Assembly: GCA_016703605.1 (NCBI GenBank)
Contig: JADJBU010000022.1
Location: forward strand, 744,001-808,000
DNA from: Candidatus Villigracilis adiacens
GTDB taxonomy: Bacteria; Chloroflexota; Anaerolineae; Anaerolineales; Villigracilaceae
Direction of reading: 5' to 3'
Length of the DNA: 64,000 nucleotides
Shown here one piece after another: positions 15,042 through 23,358 of this stretch; the first letter of the stretch is position 1, and the number at the start of each line of letters is the position of its first letter. Made by a program: the position numbers and the translations under genes. The notes beneath the pieces are model-generated. The model was not told the DNA's origin and made no database searches. It saw nothing but the letters and a program-made list of their open reading frames with translations.

Positions 15042-15513
15042 CTCAGCCAACATCGGCTTGGTCACCACCTCGTATGGAATCACGATGGGCGCGGGCGTTC
15101 TTGCGCGTTACCCCGACCTGCCGATCAAGTTTTTGATTGACTGGGAAGGTCCCGCGGATCGCAACGACACCGGCGGATGCGACGAGTCGAATCTCGGTCA
15201 TCTTGCCGAAGTCGCCGCCTGCGACGATGAAGCCTTCTGGGCGGAGCGCGAAGCCAGCACATTCATCAGCCAGATCAAAGTGCCGTACCAGCGTATTCAA
15301 TCCGAAAAGGATCACGTCCAGCCGGATTACGACCACACCGTATTAATGATCAACAACGCCGTCAACGGCGGAGTCTCCTGGGTGCGGTTGAACAACGAAA
15401 CCCCGAATCAGACTCTCGATCCCAACGCCCTGCCGCGTATGCTCCCCGAAAACATGGACAGACGGAAAGATCAGTTGATCGTGGATTACGCAACGGAATT
15501 GTTCAACCCGTAA
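14638..15513 (+). CDS. Alpha/beta hydrolase (dienelactone hydrolase/esterase-like), body
   Basis: The true sequence starts near GSSTYTVTNPASG. An alpha/beta hydrolase core follows: strand and oxyanion region ALVLVPGGSGDSGG, then FDPDGRGQSGG, then the nucleophile elbow LVTTSYGITMGAG, with Ser in T-T-S-Y-G (the first Gly of the usual G-x-S-x-G is Thr). Late acid/His candidates lie in QSEKDHVQPDYDH. With the upstream signal it would be a surface lipoprotein of about 315 residues acting on ester bonds outside the cell. Substrate unknown; its deacetylase-like neighbours suggest acylated carbohydrate. Confidence 0.78.
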   Translation: MPRSRPPRPRSARRRRKRPKPSPQPWTGSSTYTVTNPASGASLYVGVFFPDSWDGQSNLPALVLVPGGSGDSGGFLKQTPAGSTVDAVNQAGYVAIVFDPDGRGQSGGTEDYNGFIHQDGLAEVIRFASTLPGVDSANIGLVTTSYGITMGAGVLARYPDLPIKFLIDWEGPADRNDTGGCDESNLGHLAEVAACDDEAFWAEREASTFISQIKVPYQRIQSEKDHVQPDYDHTVLMINNAVNGGVSWVRLNNETPNQTLDPNALPRMLPENMDRRKDQLIVDYATELFNP

Positions 15514-15531
15514 CGCAAAATTCATTTTGCG
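15514..15531. repeat. Intercistronic palindrome CGCAAAAT..ATTTTGCG
   Basis: CGCAAAATTCATTTTGCG overlaps the region between stop and ribosome site of two lipoprotein genes. Close relatives lie at 17971-17988 (CGCAAAATTTATTTTGCG) and 22174-22189 (GCAAGATTTATCTTGC), each just ahead of the next lipoprotein gene. Possible RNA processing or translation-control hairpins. Confidence 0.5.
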
Positions 15532-15547
15532 ATAGGAGAAAAAAATC

Positions 15548-16612
15548 ATGAAACGCACATTCGCTTTCCTCTCGATCTTAATTATCGCCTCCCTCGCCTG
15601 CGGACTTCCCGCCGCGGAAACGCCGTCAGCGGCGGTGGTCGAGCCTGTCGAGACCCAGCCTACCGAAGCAGCAACCCAGCCCCAAGTCCAGAACGAAGCG
15701 GGCGGCGACGCTGTCCTCTATTTCACGATTGGGATGCACATCGAGCCGATGGGCGAAACCGCGCAGGGATTTGGCGGCGGCAAAGCCGATTATCACAACC
15801 CGCAATTCTTCGACAAGCAGGTGAAGGACATTCTGGAAGTGACGCAACTGGTTGAGTCTCATGGCGGACGCATGACGATTCAGGCGCAAAGCCCGTTCAC
15901 CACGGTGGCGATTGAATCAGGTAATACCATCCTCGCCGACCTCGCCGCCAGCGGACATGAGATCGCATTACACTTTCACGAAGACGCGCACATGGGAAAA
16001 AATTCGTCGGCGTTGCAGCCGCTCGATTGGTGCAATGTGTTGAAGGAAGAGATCGGCTACATTACGCAGGCAAGCGGCGTGACCGACATCCGCTATTGGA
16101 GCGGCGGCAATTTGTATGTGGATATGTACGAAGCCGCCGAATGCGCGGGCTTGGATGTGAACAGCGATTGGAAGAATCCCAACACGCAATCCACCGACAT
16201 GTCGCTGACGGGCGTTCATCCCTGGCGACCCGCAGGCGGCACAGACGGCGCCGACTTCACGCTCTTCACGCAAAACGACCCGAACGGCGCAGTCGTCTTC
16301 CTGCCCGAAGGTCAATACGACAAAACCGATTTCGCCGCGTCGCGCCGCAGTGACGAAGCAGGCGGCGATGAAGCCTACTTTGAATATCTCAAAGAGAGTC
16401 TCTACGCCTCGCTCGAAGCCGCCGAAGCAGGCAAGGTCAACGTCTTTCACTTCACCATCCACCCCGGCGAATTTCGCGGCAGCCCCCGAGACCCCTTTGG
16501 CGTGATCGAAAAATTCCTCACCGAAGTTGTTGATCCGCTCGTCGCCAGCGGCGACCTGCAATGGATGACCCTCTCCGAAATGGCGGATGCGTATGCGGAA
16601 ATAGAGCAGTAG
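15548..16612 (+). CDS. Deacetylase-like lipoprotein
   Basis: The 354-residue precursor has a lipoprotein signal (Cys18 in IIASLACG) and a Pro/Thr/Glu-rich linker to about residue 52. The domain starts AVLYFTIGMHIEP and contains GHEIALHFHEDAH with His142, His144 and His148. It ends with FHFTIHPGEF and a helix WMTLSEMADAY. The His cluster and layout recall the NodB-type polysaccharide deacetylase/glycoside hydrolase superfamily, in which such residues bind Zn. The first NodB motif (TFDD) is not evident. Predicted to act on surface or environmental glycans; enzymatic activity is inference. A GGAG site precedes the start. Confidence 0.72.
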   Translation: MKRTFAFLSILIIASLACGLPAAETPSAAVVEPVETQPTEAATQPQVQNEAGGDAVLYFTIGMHIEPMGETAQGFGGGKADYHNPQFFDKQVKDILEVTQLVESHGGRMTIQAQSPFTTVAIESGNTILADLAASGHEIALHFHEDAHMGKNSSALQPLDWCNVLKEEIGYITQASGVTDIRYWSGGNLYVDMYEAAECAGLDVNSDWKNPNTQSTDMSLTGVHPWRPAGGTDGADFTLFTQNDPNGAVVFLPEGQYDKTDFAASRRSDEAGGDEAYFEYLKESLYASLEAAEAGKVNVFHFTIHPGEFRGSPRDPFGVIEKFLTEVVDPLVASGDLQWMTLSEMADAYAEIEQ

Positions 16613-16653
16613 ACAAGTAGACAAGACAAGTAGACAGGTAAACAAGTAGACAG
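16607..16653 (+). repeat. Short tandem repeat ACAAGTAG
   Basis: Four imperfect copies of ACAAGTAG (AGTAGACAAGTAGACAAG and onward) begin in the stop codon of one lipoprotein gene and end just before the next start. They are probably a slippage-generated spacer. Confidence 0.6.
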
Positions 16654-16663
16654 GAGATTAGCG

Positions 16664-17794
16664 ATGAAACGATTAATGCACTTGACGCTTTTTCTGACAT
16701 TTGCCATGACGGCTTGCAATTGGATGGCTGCGCCTCCGACTCCGCCCGCGCCTGATTCTGTATCCCAAACCGAATCCACGCCGACGCCTGACAACCTGAC
16801 ACCTGAAACCTTGCACCTGAAACCGTATATCTCCTTCATCATCAACGTCCACGACTGGACTCATCCCGATGAAAGCACGGACATCCTGCTCCAACTCGTG
16901 AACTTGTTCGAGCGTTATGGCGTGCGCGGAGATTTCTACTTCACCGCCGAGATCACCCGCCAACTGGCAGAGAATCATCCCGAAGTGATCGAACGATTCA
17001 AGAACTCGGACATGACCATCAGTTACCACGTCCGCCCGCCGCACCCGCTTTACACTGGCTTCGACTCGCGTCTGCAAGGATTCAGCGACGACGAGTTGTA
17101 TCAAACCCTGCTCGATTACGAGACCTACGCCTTGAACCTCGAAACAGGCGAGTTGGACAAATCCCAGCCTGGCGGTTACGCCTACGTGGCGCAAGTCTTC
17201 GGGCGCAATCCCGTCGTCGCCCCCGCGCCCAACAGCGGACGGATCAAGGACGCGGCGCAGAAAGTCTATGCCTCGCTCGGCGCGGAGATGACCCTGCTGT
17301 ATCATGAGTCGGGGACAAAACTGGAACAGCCGTTTGAGTATGTCAACGGAATGCTCGTGCGCCCCAGCGATTTCAGCGTGACTCGCGTCACTGCGGTGGA
17401 TGGCAGCGACAGTTTCTGGTGGAACTTTATGTCTTCATCGGACGCGGAGGCATACAACCCGACGAAGATGCTGCAAAGCCAGATTGAAGAATGGCAAAGG
17501 CAAACTGGAAGTTTGCCGTACGGTCGCGCTCCGTTCATCACCACATTGATTCACGAAAATAATTTCTACCGCAGCGGCGCGGAGGGATGGACTTCGATCT
17601 ACTTCGAGATGAACGGCGCGAAGAAGGGTGATCCGCTTTCGTCGCCCTGGGACTTGTCTGCGCAAGATCCGTCACGCCCGCGCGCGGAAGAAGACCAAGC
17701 CGCGATCTTCGCCGCCTACGAAGAGATGGTCGCCTATGCCGCCGCGAATCTAACCGTGGTCACTTCGGAAGATATTCTGGAGTTGGTGAAATAA
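16664..17794 (+). CDS. Deacetylase-like lipoprotein, NVHDW subfamily (copy 1)
   Basis: The 376-residue lipoprotein (Cys18 in AMTACN) has a Pro/Thr linker. The domain starts with ISFIINVHDWTHPDES (about 56-71), then GVRGDFYFTAEITRQL, then TISYHVRPPHPLY with His122 and His127, and near the C terminus PFITTLIHENNFYRSG. The order strand-x-D, 'FYFT', 'SYHxRxPxP', 'xHxxDF/NNF' is shared with the protein encoded at 21111-22172. It fits a polysaccharide-deacetylase-like TIM-type barrel without the canonical NodB motifs. The linker is encoded by repeats of CCTGACACCTGAAAC type. Function uncertain, probably carbohydrate-directed. Confidence 0.68.
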   Translation: MKRLMHLTLFLTFAMTACNWMAAPPTPPAPDSVSQTESTPTPDNLTPETLHLKPYISFIINVHDWTHPDESTDILLQLVNLFERYGVRGDFYFTAEITRQLAENHPEVIERFKNSDMTISYHVRPPHPLYTGFDSRLQGFSDDELYQTLLDYETYALNLETGELDKSQPGGYAYVAQVFGRNPVVAPAPNSGRIKDAAQKVYASLGAEMTLLYHESGTKLEQPFEYVNGMLVRPSDFSVTRVTAVDGSDSFWWNFMSSSDAEAYNPTKMLQSQIEEWQRQTGSLPYGRAPFITTLIHENNFYRSGAEGWTSIYFEMNGAKKGDPLSSPWDLSAQDPSRPRAEEDQAAIFAAYEEMVAYAAANLTVVTSEDILELVK

Positions 17795-17797
17795 TAA

Positions 17798-17960
17798 AAC
17801 GTGAATAATGGTTAGCGTTGGCCGGTGCGGGCTAAAGCCCTGCCTCAGTTCATGGAAGCCCCTGCGGGGCTAGTGCCAGCAGTCCGAAGGACTTTTTTGT
17901 ACTGAGCTAGGGATTCATCCCGACGCGGGCGCGCAGATTTCCTTATCCATTATTCACGTT
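17798..17960. mobile_element. MITE-like element with 14-bp perfect inverted ends
   Basis: AACGTGAATAATGG (17798-17811) and its exact complement (17947-17960) bound a 163-bp segment without a coding frame. AATAA occurs directly outside each end (17793-17797 and 17961-17965) and could be a target-site duplication, though the sequence is AT-simple. The interior is GC-rich with small hairpins such as AAGCCCCTGCGGGGCT. No transposase; a non-autonomous element is the simplest reading. Confidence 0.55.
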
Positions 17961-17970
17961 AATAAAGTAC

Positions 17971-17988
17971 CGCAAAATTTATTTTGCG
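17971..17988. repeat. Intercistronic palindrome CGCAAAAT..ATTTTGCG, copy 2
   Basis: CGCAAAATTTATTTTGCG is a near-perfect palindrome 24 bases before the esterase start, equivalent in position to that at 15514-15531. Confidence 0.5.
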
Positions 17989-18011
17989 AGCGATACATGG
18001 AGAAACCTAAA

Positions 18012-18962
18012 ATGAAACGTTTGTCTTTTTTTCTCACCCTTTTGGCGGTCATCTCGCTGGCTTGCAATGCGGGGCAGAGTCAACCCACAGCGGCGGCTCC
18101 AGCCGTCGAAACAGCGACCAGCTCCCCCGTCGAGACAGAGGCGGGAACTTCATCCGCTCAATTTGATTCATCCAAACTTGGCACCGTCGAAAAAGATATC
18201 ACGTACTGCGCCGTGGAAGGAGTCGAATTAAAGATGGATGTGTATTATCCGTCTGAAAACAATGGGCGGTTTGCTGTGACGATGTACGTGCATGGCGGTG
18301 GCTGGAGTTCGGGCGATAAGGCGCAGGGCGCGGGCGCGGTTGAAATTCCCGAATTGCAAAAGGCGGGTTTTCTGGTGGTATCGGTCAATTACCGCCTCGC
18401 GCCTAAATATGCTTTTCCCGCGATGATCGAAGATGTGAAGTGCGCCGTGCGTTCGCTGCGCGCCCATGCGGACGAATACAACCTCGACCCGAATCGCATC
18501 GGGGTGTGGGGCGGCAGCGCGGGCGGACATTTGGCGGCGTTGCTCGGCACCACGGATGAAAGCGCGGGCTTCGATGTGGGCGAATATTTGGAATATTCCA
18601 GCCGTGTGCAAGCCGTGGTTAGTATGTTCGGTCCAACCGACCTGACTGTTTCCTTCGAGGGCAACCCGATAGGGCAATCTGCTGGCTTTAGCGGAGCCGA
18701 CCCCGCCCTCACCAGCCCGGTAACCTACGCTTCGCCCGATGACCCGCCCTTCCTGTTCCTGCACGGCGAGAAGGACGCGCTTGTTCCCATCGAGCAATCG
18801 GAGATCCTGCTTGCGGCGTTGCAATCTATCGGCGTGCCTGCCGAACTTGTCCCCGTCGTCAATGCGGGTCATTCCTTCAAGCCCGATGGCGGACAGATCA
18901 GCCCATCACGCAGGGAGATCGCTCAATTGGTTGTGACGTTTTTTGAGGAGAGGTTGAAATGA
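18012..18962 (+). CDS. Lipoprotein esterase of the HSL/alpha-beta hydrolase type
   Basis: The 316-residue lipoprotein (start MKRLSFFL preferred over the ATG five codons earlier, which overlaps the GGAG site) has lipobox Cys18. The enzyme has the HSL-type oxyanion motif YVHGGGWSSG, strand VVSVNYRLAPKYAFP, nucleophile elbow WGGSAGGHLAAL (Ser in G-G-S-A-G-G), acid LHGEKDALVP and His NAGHSF. All catalytic parts are present. Family members hydrolyse short acyl or acetyl esters, including on sugars. It overlaps the next gene by four bases (ATGA), so the two are translationally coupled. Preceded by an intercistronic palindrome at 17971-17988. Confidence 0.88.
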   Translation: MKRLSFFLTLLAVISLACNAGQSQPTAAAPAVETATSSPVETEAGTSSAQFDSSKLGTVEKDITYCAVEGVELKMDVYYPSENNGRFAVTMYVHGGGWSSGDKAQGAGAVEIPELQKAGFLVVSVNYRLAPKYAFPAMIEDVKCAVRSLRAHADEYNLDPNRIGVWGGSAGGHLAALLGTTDESAGFDVGEYLEYSSRVQAVVSMFGPTDLTVSFEGNPIGQSAGFSGADPALTSPVTYASPDDPPFLFLHGEKDALVPIEQSEILLAALQSIGVPAELVPVVNAGHSFKPDGGQISPSRREIAQLVVTFFEERLK

Positions 18963-20992
18963 AAAGGCTGTCTTTGCTTCTTGCTTTGCTAGCACTTTTT
19001 GGTGTCGCGTGCAGTTTCGGCGCAAGTCAATCCCCTGACACCCCTTTACCTGAAACCTCGCCCCTGACACCTGACACCTTCTCCCTCTCCCTGCTCGACC
19101 TGCAAAACAATCCACTTGACGAGAACGTGGTCAAACTCTTCTCCGTCGCCGTGGACGATGAAAACAACCGCGTGTACGTTGCTGGCATCATGACTCCTGA
19201 TGTGGCGATTCTCGATGGCGCCACCGAAGAATGGATTGGCGTCGTAAAAACAGGCATCACCGAACGCGGAATCAAATACATCTACTTCGACTCGTCCGCG
19301 CAGTATTTGTACGTCTTTGAAACCACCTCATCCACACTGCGCCGCATCAACGTTGCCACTGGTGAAATGGCAACGCCTGCAAAACTCAACAGCGGATTCG
19401 CCAGCATCGCCTTTGTGGATGAAATCCACACTCGTTTTTATCTCGCCACCAAAAACGGACTGACCGCCTTCGACGGAAACACCCTGCAAGAACTTTTTGT
19501 GGCGCAAGGCTTGGGCGAAAATTCAGGCGCAATGGTTTACGAAGAAACAAGCGACTCGATTTACATGCTCGCTTCGCAAAACAAAACCGCCCGCTCCATC
19601 ATCGTCATAGACGCCGCCAGCGGAAAGGTCACAGACGAAATTCAATACACCACCCAAGCCAACGGACGCGCGCGTGCCTTTCACTTCGACGCGCAAGAAC
19701 GAACCTTCATCGTCGGCTTGGAGCGCACCATCGTCACGCTCGATATGAACGGGAACGAACTCCGCGCCTTCCCGCTAAAAAATAGCGGCGTTCTCGAAGA
19801 CATCCTCTACGACCCTGCCACTGACCAGACCTTCGCGCTCTCGGTTGCCCAGCCTGCAAACGGTCAAGTCGCGGGCATCGGCGGGCATGTGGATGTCTAC
19901 GACAAAAGCGGCAGCCTCACCCACAGTTTCGACTTCGGGCGCAAGCCGCACAACCTGCATCTCAATTCGGCGAACGGTCACATCTACATCGCCAACGGCG
20001 ACGCCTCTGTGCTTTGGAGCATTGACACCGCCAATCCCACCCAAGCCAAGCCCCTGCGCCTCGGTGATAGCATCGAGCAAATCGTTGTCTCTGGTGACGG
20101 CAGCACGCTTTACCTCTCCAGCCGCCTCGGTGGAAGTTACATCGCGCGTTATTCTTTGGTGGATGGAAGTGCCGCCTCTTTCTACGCCGGAACCTGGCCC
20201 ATCCCTCTGAGGCGAGACTCCGCTGGAAATTTTCTCTTCTCCCTCAACGCCTGGGACAGTACCCTCTCCGTCTATTCGATGACTCCATCTGAGACCTTGC
20301 TCGGCATCATCCCGCTCGGAATCCCCGCCGGCTCCACCGACCGCCTGCCCGACCTCGCCATTGATTCGACTCACAAACTCGCCTTCGCCGCCTACCCTGA
20401 GTTCGGCACCGTCGCCGTGGTCAATTGGGAAACCATGCAACCCGTCACCACCATCAACATCCCCAATGCAGAGACCGGCGATACCGGCGGCGGACCGGGT
20501 CAATTGCAGGTCATGGTCAACGAAAGCGCGAACCGACTCTTCGTCTATGAAACTCATGCGCGGACAATCCACGTGTACGACACAGCGAATAACTTCACCC
20601 TGCTCGCCAGCGTGGACGTGAAAGCCCAATCCAAATCCATCGGTCAAGCCGACGCCGACTTATTTTTCTTCGACGCAAACGCAAACCGTCTCTTCCTCGG
20701 CACAGTGGAGCTGGACAGCACAACGGGTCAACCGAATGGAAACGTTCTCCCCGCCGAAAGCAAACTCTTCGGCATGGACAGTGAAGACAATCTCTACTGG
20801 GTACTCGATGATAAGAACAACGCCATCCTCGCCATTGACCGCACCACACTTGCCATCCGCCACAGCCAGCCCATGCCTGAACCTTCCTCCAATCTCGCCA
20901 CCGCCGCGTACGACCCCGTGAACAAGCAGGTCTTCATCGGCTATCTCATCACCGCCAATGTGTATGGGTTCAGCGTCGGGCAAATTCCATAA
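18959..20992 (+). CDS. Beta-propeller lipoprotein (YVTN/NHL-like)
   Basis: The 677-residue lipoprotein (Cys18 in LFGVACS) has a short Thr/Pro linker, then repeated blades of about 40-45 residues: AVDDENNRVYVAGIMTPDVAILDGAT, YFDSSAQYLYVFETTSSTLRRIN, LNSANGHIYIANGDASVLWSID and AYDPVNKQVFIGYLITANVYGF. Such propellers are scaffolds or ligand-binding modules outside the cell. Coupled to the esterase by a four-base overlap, which suggests the two proteins work together. The linker is encoded by CCTGACACCTGACACC-type repeat DNA. It ends at a 40-bp palindrome. Confidence 0.78.
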   Translation: MKRLSLLLALLALFGVACSFGASQSPDTPLPETSPLTPDTFSLSLLDLQNNPLDENVVKLFSVAVDDENNRVYVAGIMTPDVAILDGATEEWIGVVKTGITERGIKYIYFDSSAQYLYVFETTSSTLRRINVATGEMATPAKLNSGFASIAFVDEIHTRFYLATKNGLTAFDGNTLQELFVAQGLGENSGAMVYEETSDSIYMLASQNKTARSIIVIDAASGKVTDEIQYTTQANGRARAFHFDAQERTFIVGLERTIVTLDMNGNELRAFPLKNSGVLEDILYDPATDQTFALSVAQPANGQVAGIGGHVDVYDKSGSLTHSFDFGRKPHNLHLNSANGHIYIANGDASVLWSIDTANPTQAKPLRLGDSIEQIVVSGDGSTLYLSSRLGGSYIARYSLVDGSAASFYAGTWPIPLRRDSAGNFLFSLNAWDSTLSVYSMTPSETLLGIIPLGIPAGSTDRLPDLAIDSTHKLAFAAYPEFGTVAVVNWETMQPVTTINIPNAETGDTGGGPGQLQVMVNESANRLFVYETHARTIHVYDTANNFTLLASVDVKAQSKSIGQADADLFFFDANANRLFLGTVELDSTTGQPNGNVLPAESKLFGMDSEDNLYWVLDDKNNAILAIDRTTLAIRHSQPMPEPSSNLATAAYDPVNKQVFIGYLITANVYGFSVGQIP

Positions 20993-21030
20993 ACCTGTAG
21001 GACAAGTCTATAGACTTGTCCTACAGGTTT
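20991..21030. terminator. 40-bp perfect palindrome, likely hairpin terminator
   Basis: The two 20-base halves (AAACCTGTAGGACAAGTCTA and its complement) are exact and contiguous. The palindrome starts within the stop codon of the beta-propeller gene and is followed by TTACAAAC. It would form a loop-less hairpin in RNA or a cruciform in DNA. Probably a dispersed repeat used as a transcript end. Confidence 0.6.
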
Positions 21031-21110
21031 TACAAACAATTTACACCCGCATAAACCGCGCCAAACATCTCACCTGTATGATTCAGCATTCGCTTTATCA
21101 AGGAGACGTG

Positions 21111-22172
21111 ATGTTTAGAAAAATAATTTTGTTCCTCCCTGTTCTTTTATCTCTGGCGTGCAATCTCGCCTCTGCGCCAGTATCGGAAGCGCCATCAGAT
21201 GAGAATCAACCTGCTGAAACGCAACCAGCCCCAATCACGCCAGAGGCGGCAACATCCGCGCCAACGGCTGAGCCTGTCAACGTCAACGACTACGCCATCT
21301 TCTCCATCAACGTGCAGGACTTCTCGTATCCTGAACAATCGGCTGCTGTATTGAATCGCATCATCACTTTGCACGAAACCTATAACGTCCCCGTGGATAT
21401 TTACCTGACCGATGTGATGGCGCAAATTTACGCCGAGCAATTCCCGCAATTGCTGGAACGGCTCAAGACCTCGCCTGTAGTTGCCATCTCTTATCACTAC
21501 CGTGCGCCGCGCCCGTATGCCAATAATTACGATTGGCTCGGTCTGCGAAACATGAGCGCGGATGAAATGTATCAGACTGTAATGCGTTATGAAACCCACG
21601 CGGTTGACCCAGTCACCGGGCAAACGACCGATGCAACGGGCGGCTATCAATACGTGGCTTCGCTGATTGGGTATCCGCCATACGCCGCATCCTCGCTCTC
21701 CAGCGACGCCGAAGTTGACTCTGCTCTCATGCGCGTCTTCAAAGAACTCGGCGCACAAATGACCGTTGTCCACGGGCGCGCGCTTAATTTGGGCGACACA
21801 AAGAAAGGCTTGTACATTCGCCCTGAACATTACGATTACATGCTCTTTCAAAATGTCGGCGCAGGCCCGGCAGCATCTTTTGAAAATGCGCTCAACGAAG
21901 CACATAACGCCCAAGGCATTGCCCCCTATTTCGTCGGCGTGAAAATGCACGACAATGATTTCTTCTCAACCCAATCTGCCTGGCTGACCGTGTACGTGGA
22001 CGGCGGCAAACGCCCAAACTGGGACCCCAACCTCACATCGCCGCTGCTCTCGCAAGCCGAGCAGGATGCGATGTGGGCGATGTATGAGCAAACCGTCCTC
22101 TATGTCGCTTCGCAGCGCGATAGAATCGGAACTGTCAATTTGCCGATGGTGTTGGAAATGATTAAGAAGTAG
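21111..22172 (+). CDS. Deacetylase-like lipoprotein, NVHDW subfamily (copy 2)
   Basis: The start is placed at the ATG after AAGGAGAC, giving 353 residues with lipobox Cys17 (LLSLACN). After a Pro/Glu/Thr linker the domain mirrors the protein at 16664-17794: FSINVQDFSYPEQS, VPVDIYLTDVMAQIY, AISYHYRAPRPYANNY, and KMHDNDFFSTQSAW. Conservation of His in SYHYR and of HDNDFF between the copies marks probable active-site residues, while the first His of NVHD is Gln here. Predicted extracellular carbohydrate-active enzyme or binding protein of the deacetylase-like barrel group; activity not established. Confidence 0.68.
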   Translation: MFRKIILFLPVLLSLACNLASAPVSEAPSDENQPAETQPAPITPEAATSAPTAEPVNVNDYAIFSINVQDFSYPEQSAAVLNRIITLHETYNVPVDIYLTDVMAQIYAEQFPQLLERLKTSPVVAISYHYRAPRPYANNYDWLGLRNMSADEMYQTVMRYETHAVDPVTGQTTDATGGYQYVASLIGYPPYAASSLSSDAEVDSALMRVFKELGAQMTVVHGRALNLGDTKKGLYIRPEHYDYMLFQNVGAGPAASFENALNEAHNAQGIAPYFVGVKMHDNDFFSTQSAWLTVYVDGGKRPNWDPNLTSPLLSQAEQDAMWAMYEQTVLYVASQRDRIGTVNLPMVLEMIKK

Positions 22173-22173
22173 C

Positions 22174-22189
22174 GCAAGATTTATCTTGC
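22174..22189. repeat. Intercistronic palindrome GCAAGAT..ATCTTGC, copy 3
   Basis: GCAAGATTTATCTTGC follows the stop of the preceding gene and precedes the next lipoprotein start, as do the related palindromes at 15514 and 17971. A further imperfect pair (GCGGCATAAATGTCGCGG) follows. Confidence 0.45.
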
Positions 22190-22238
22190 AAAATTCGCGG
22201 CATAAATGTCGCGGCACTTTATAAAATTGGAGTAACCC

Positions 22239-23198
22239 ATGAAACGTCCGCTGATTCTTTTTCTTGTCCTTACCCTAACCTCCCTGGCTTGTTACACCAC
22301 AACCGCCCCGCCCCTGAGCGGATCAGAAACCGCTCCGCCATCAACGGTTGACCCAAACATCACGCCCGTAAGCGTCGTCAGCACGGTTGTCGTTCAAACT
22401 TCCCCTCCAAATCCGCCTGCCGCCACCCTGCTTTACATCTCCGGCACAACACACATCGAATCCAAACCGCAGACCTGGCCCAATGTGGACACCTTCCTCG
22501 CCTTCCTGCAACAAGTGACCGCCCTCGGTATGAAGTGGTCCGTCGGCGCAGATATTGGCTGGCTTGAAGGTGAGCCGCGCGCCGCTGAATTGATCCAAGC
22601 CTCTGAAGCGCTGGGCGTGCAATGGGATGTTCACACACACAGTCCGCAAGACCGCGCCAAAGCCGCTTATCTCATCACACAAATGGGCGGGCATCCTAAT
22701 TCTGTCGTTTCGGGCATGTTGGTCAGTGAGTTCAGCAGCATCGGCCCGCAAATCTATCAGGGCTTCACATGGACTCCGCAGGTGTTATGGGGCGGCACAA
22801 ATTGCCCCGGTCACCGCCCCGGCTGTGACGATCTCGCCGCCGGGTTGTGGATTCCGCTTAACGCGGAGCAATATGCCACACATGACCCGAACGGCACACT
22901 GGTTCGAGTTGGCGGCGGCACGCATCAACTGGATGATGGGCGCGCGCTTGCCCAGTCCATTGCGAATGGGCAGTACACCTATCCCGTCATCAGTTTTACC
23001 GTGATGGTCGCACCGTCCACGTTACAAGTTGTCGGACCCGGGGTGCAAATCGTCGAAAGCGGAGATGGGATCGCGGAAATCGCAACGTTCGTAAGCGAGA
23101 TGAATGGCTATGGCTTCGTCCGCTGGGCAACTATTGAAGAGACGGCTCAAGCCTGGGTCGAAGCAGGAAGCGTTCCAAGTCGCATTGAGATGGAGTGA
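22239..23198 (+). CDS. Deacetylase-like lipoprotein
   Basis: The 319-residue lipoprotein (Cys18 in LTSLACYT) has a Pro/Thr/Ser linker and a domain with TLLYISGTTHIESKPQTW, MKWSVGADIGWLEG, and GVQWDVHTHSPQDRAKAAY, where the closely spaced His residues (VHTHS) are in the place of the second NodB metal motif. Four Cys lie in or near CPGHRPGCDD. Late in the protein come a Thr/Val strand and the helix FVRWATIEETAQAW, which resembles the end of the other deacetylase-like proteins of the cluster. Likely another exported carbohydrate-directed enzyme; no exact family was recognised. Last gene of the cluster. Confidence 0.66.
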   Translation: MKRPLILFLVLTLTSLACYTTTAPPLSGSETAPPSTVDPNITPVSVVSTVVVQTSPPNPPAATLLYISGTTHIESKPQTWPNVDTFLAFLQQVTALGMKWSVGADIGWLEGEPRAAELIQASEALGVQWDVHTHSPQDRAKAAYLITQMGGHPNSVVSGMLVSEFSSIGPQIYQGFTWTPQVLWGGTNCPGHRPGCDDLAAGLWIPLNAEQYATHDPNGTLVRVGGGTHQLDDGRALAQSIANGQYTYPVISFTVMVAPSTLQVVGPGVQIVESGDGIAEIATFVSEMNGYGFVRWATIEETAQAWVEAGSVPSRIEME

Positions 23199-23205
23199 AA
23201 AAAGT

Positions 23206-23354
23206 GGGCTCACCCGTAATTAACGGGAAAAAGCCCAACCACAAAGGACACGAAGTACACAAAGGGGAAAAGGCGGTGAAATTTACGGGCTTTTTTCCTT
23301 CGTGCCTTTGTGTCCTTCGTGTTTGAAAAGGTTTCCCGTTAAACACGGTAGAAC
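23206..23354. repeat. Dispersed palindromic element, type 1, copy A
   Basis: The ends CCCGTAATTAACGGGAAAA and TTTCCCGTTAAACACGG form imperfect inverted repeats. The interior is also roughly palindromic (CACAAAGGACACGAAG ... CTTTGTGTCCTTCGTG). Two further copies lie at 27221-27358 and 39386-39539. No coding frame of note. Confidence 0.65.
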
Positions 23355-23358
23355 CAAA

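Noticed and set aside
16607..16653. CRISPR-like array
   Set aside because: The repeats are 8 bases, contiguous and without unique spacers; a simple tandem repeat.
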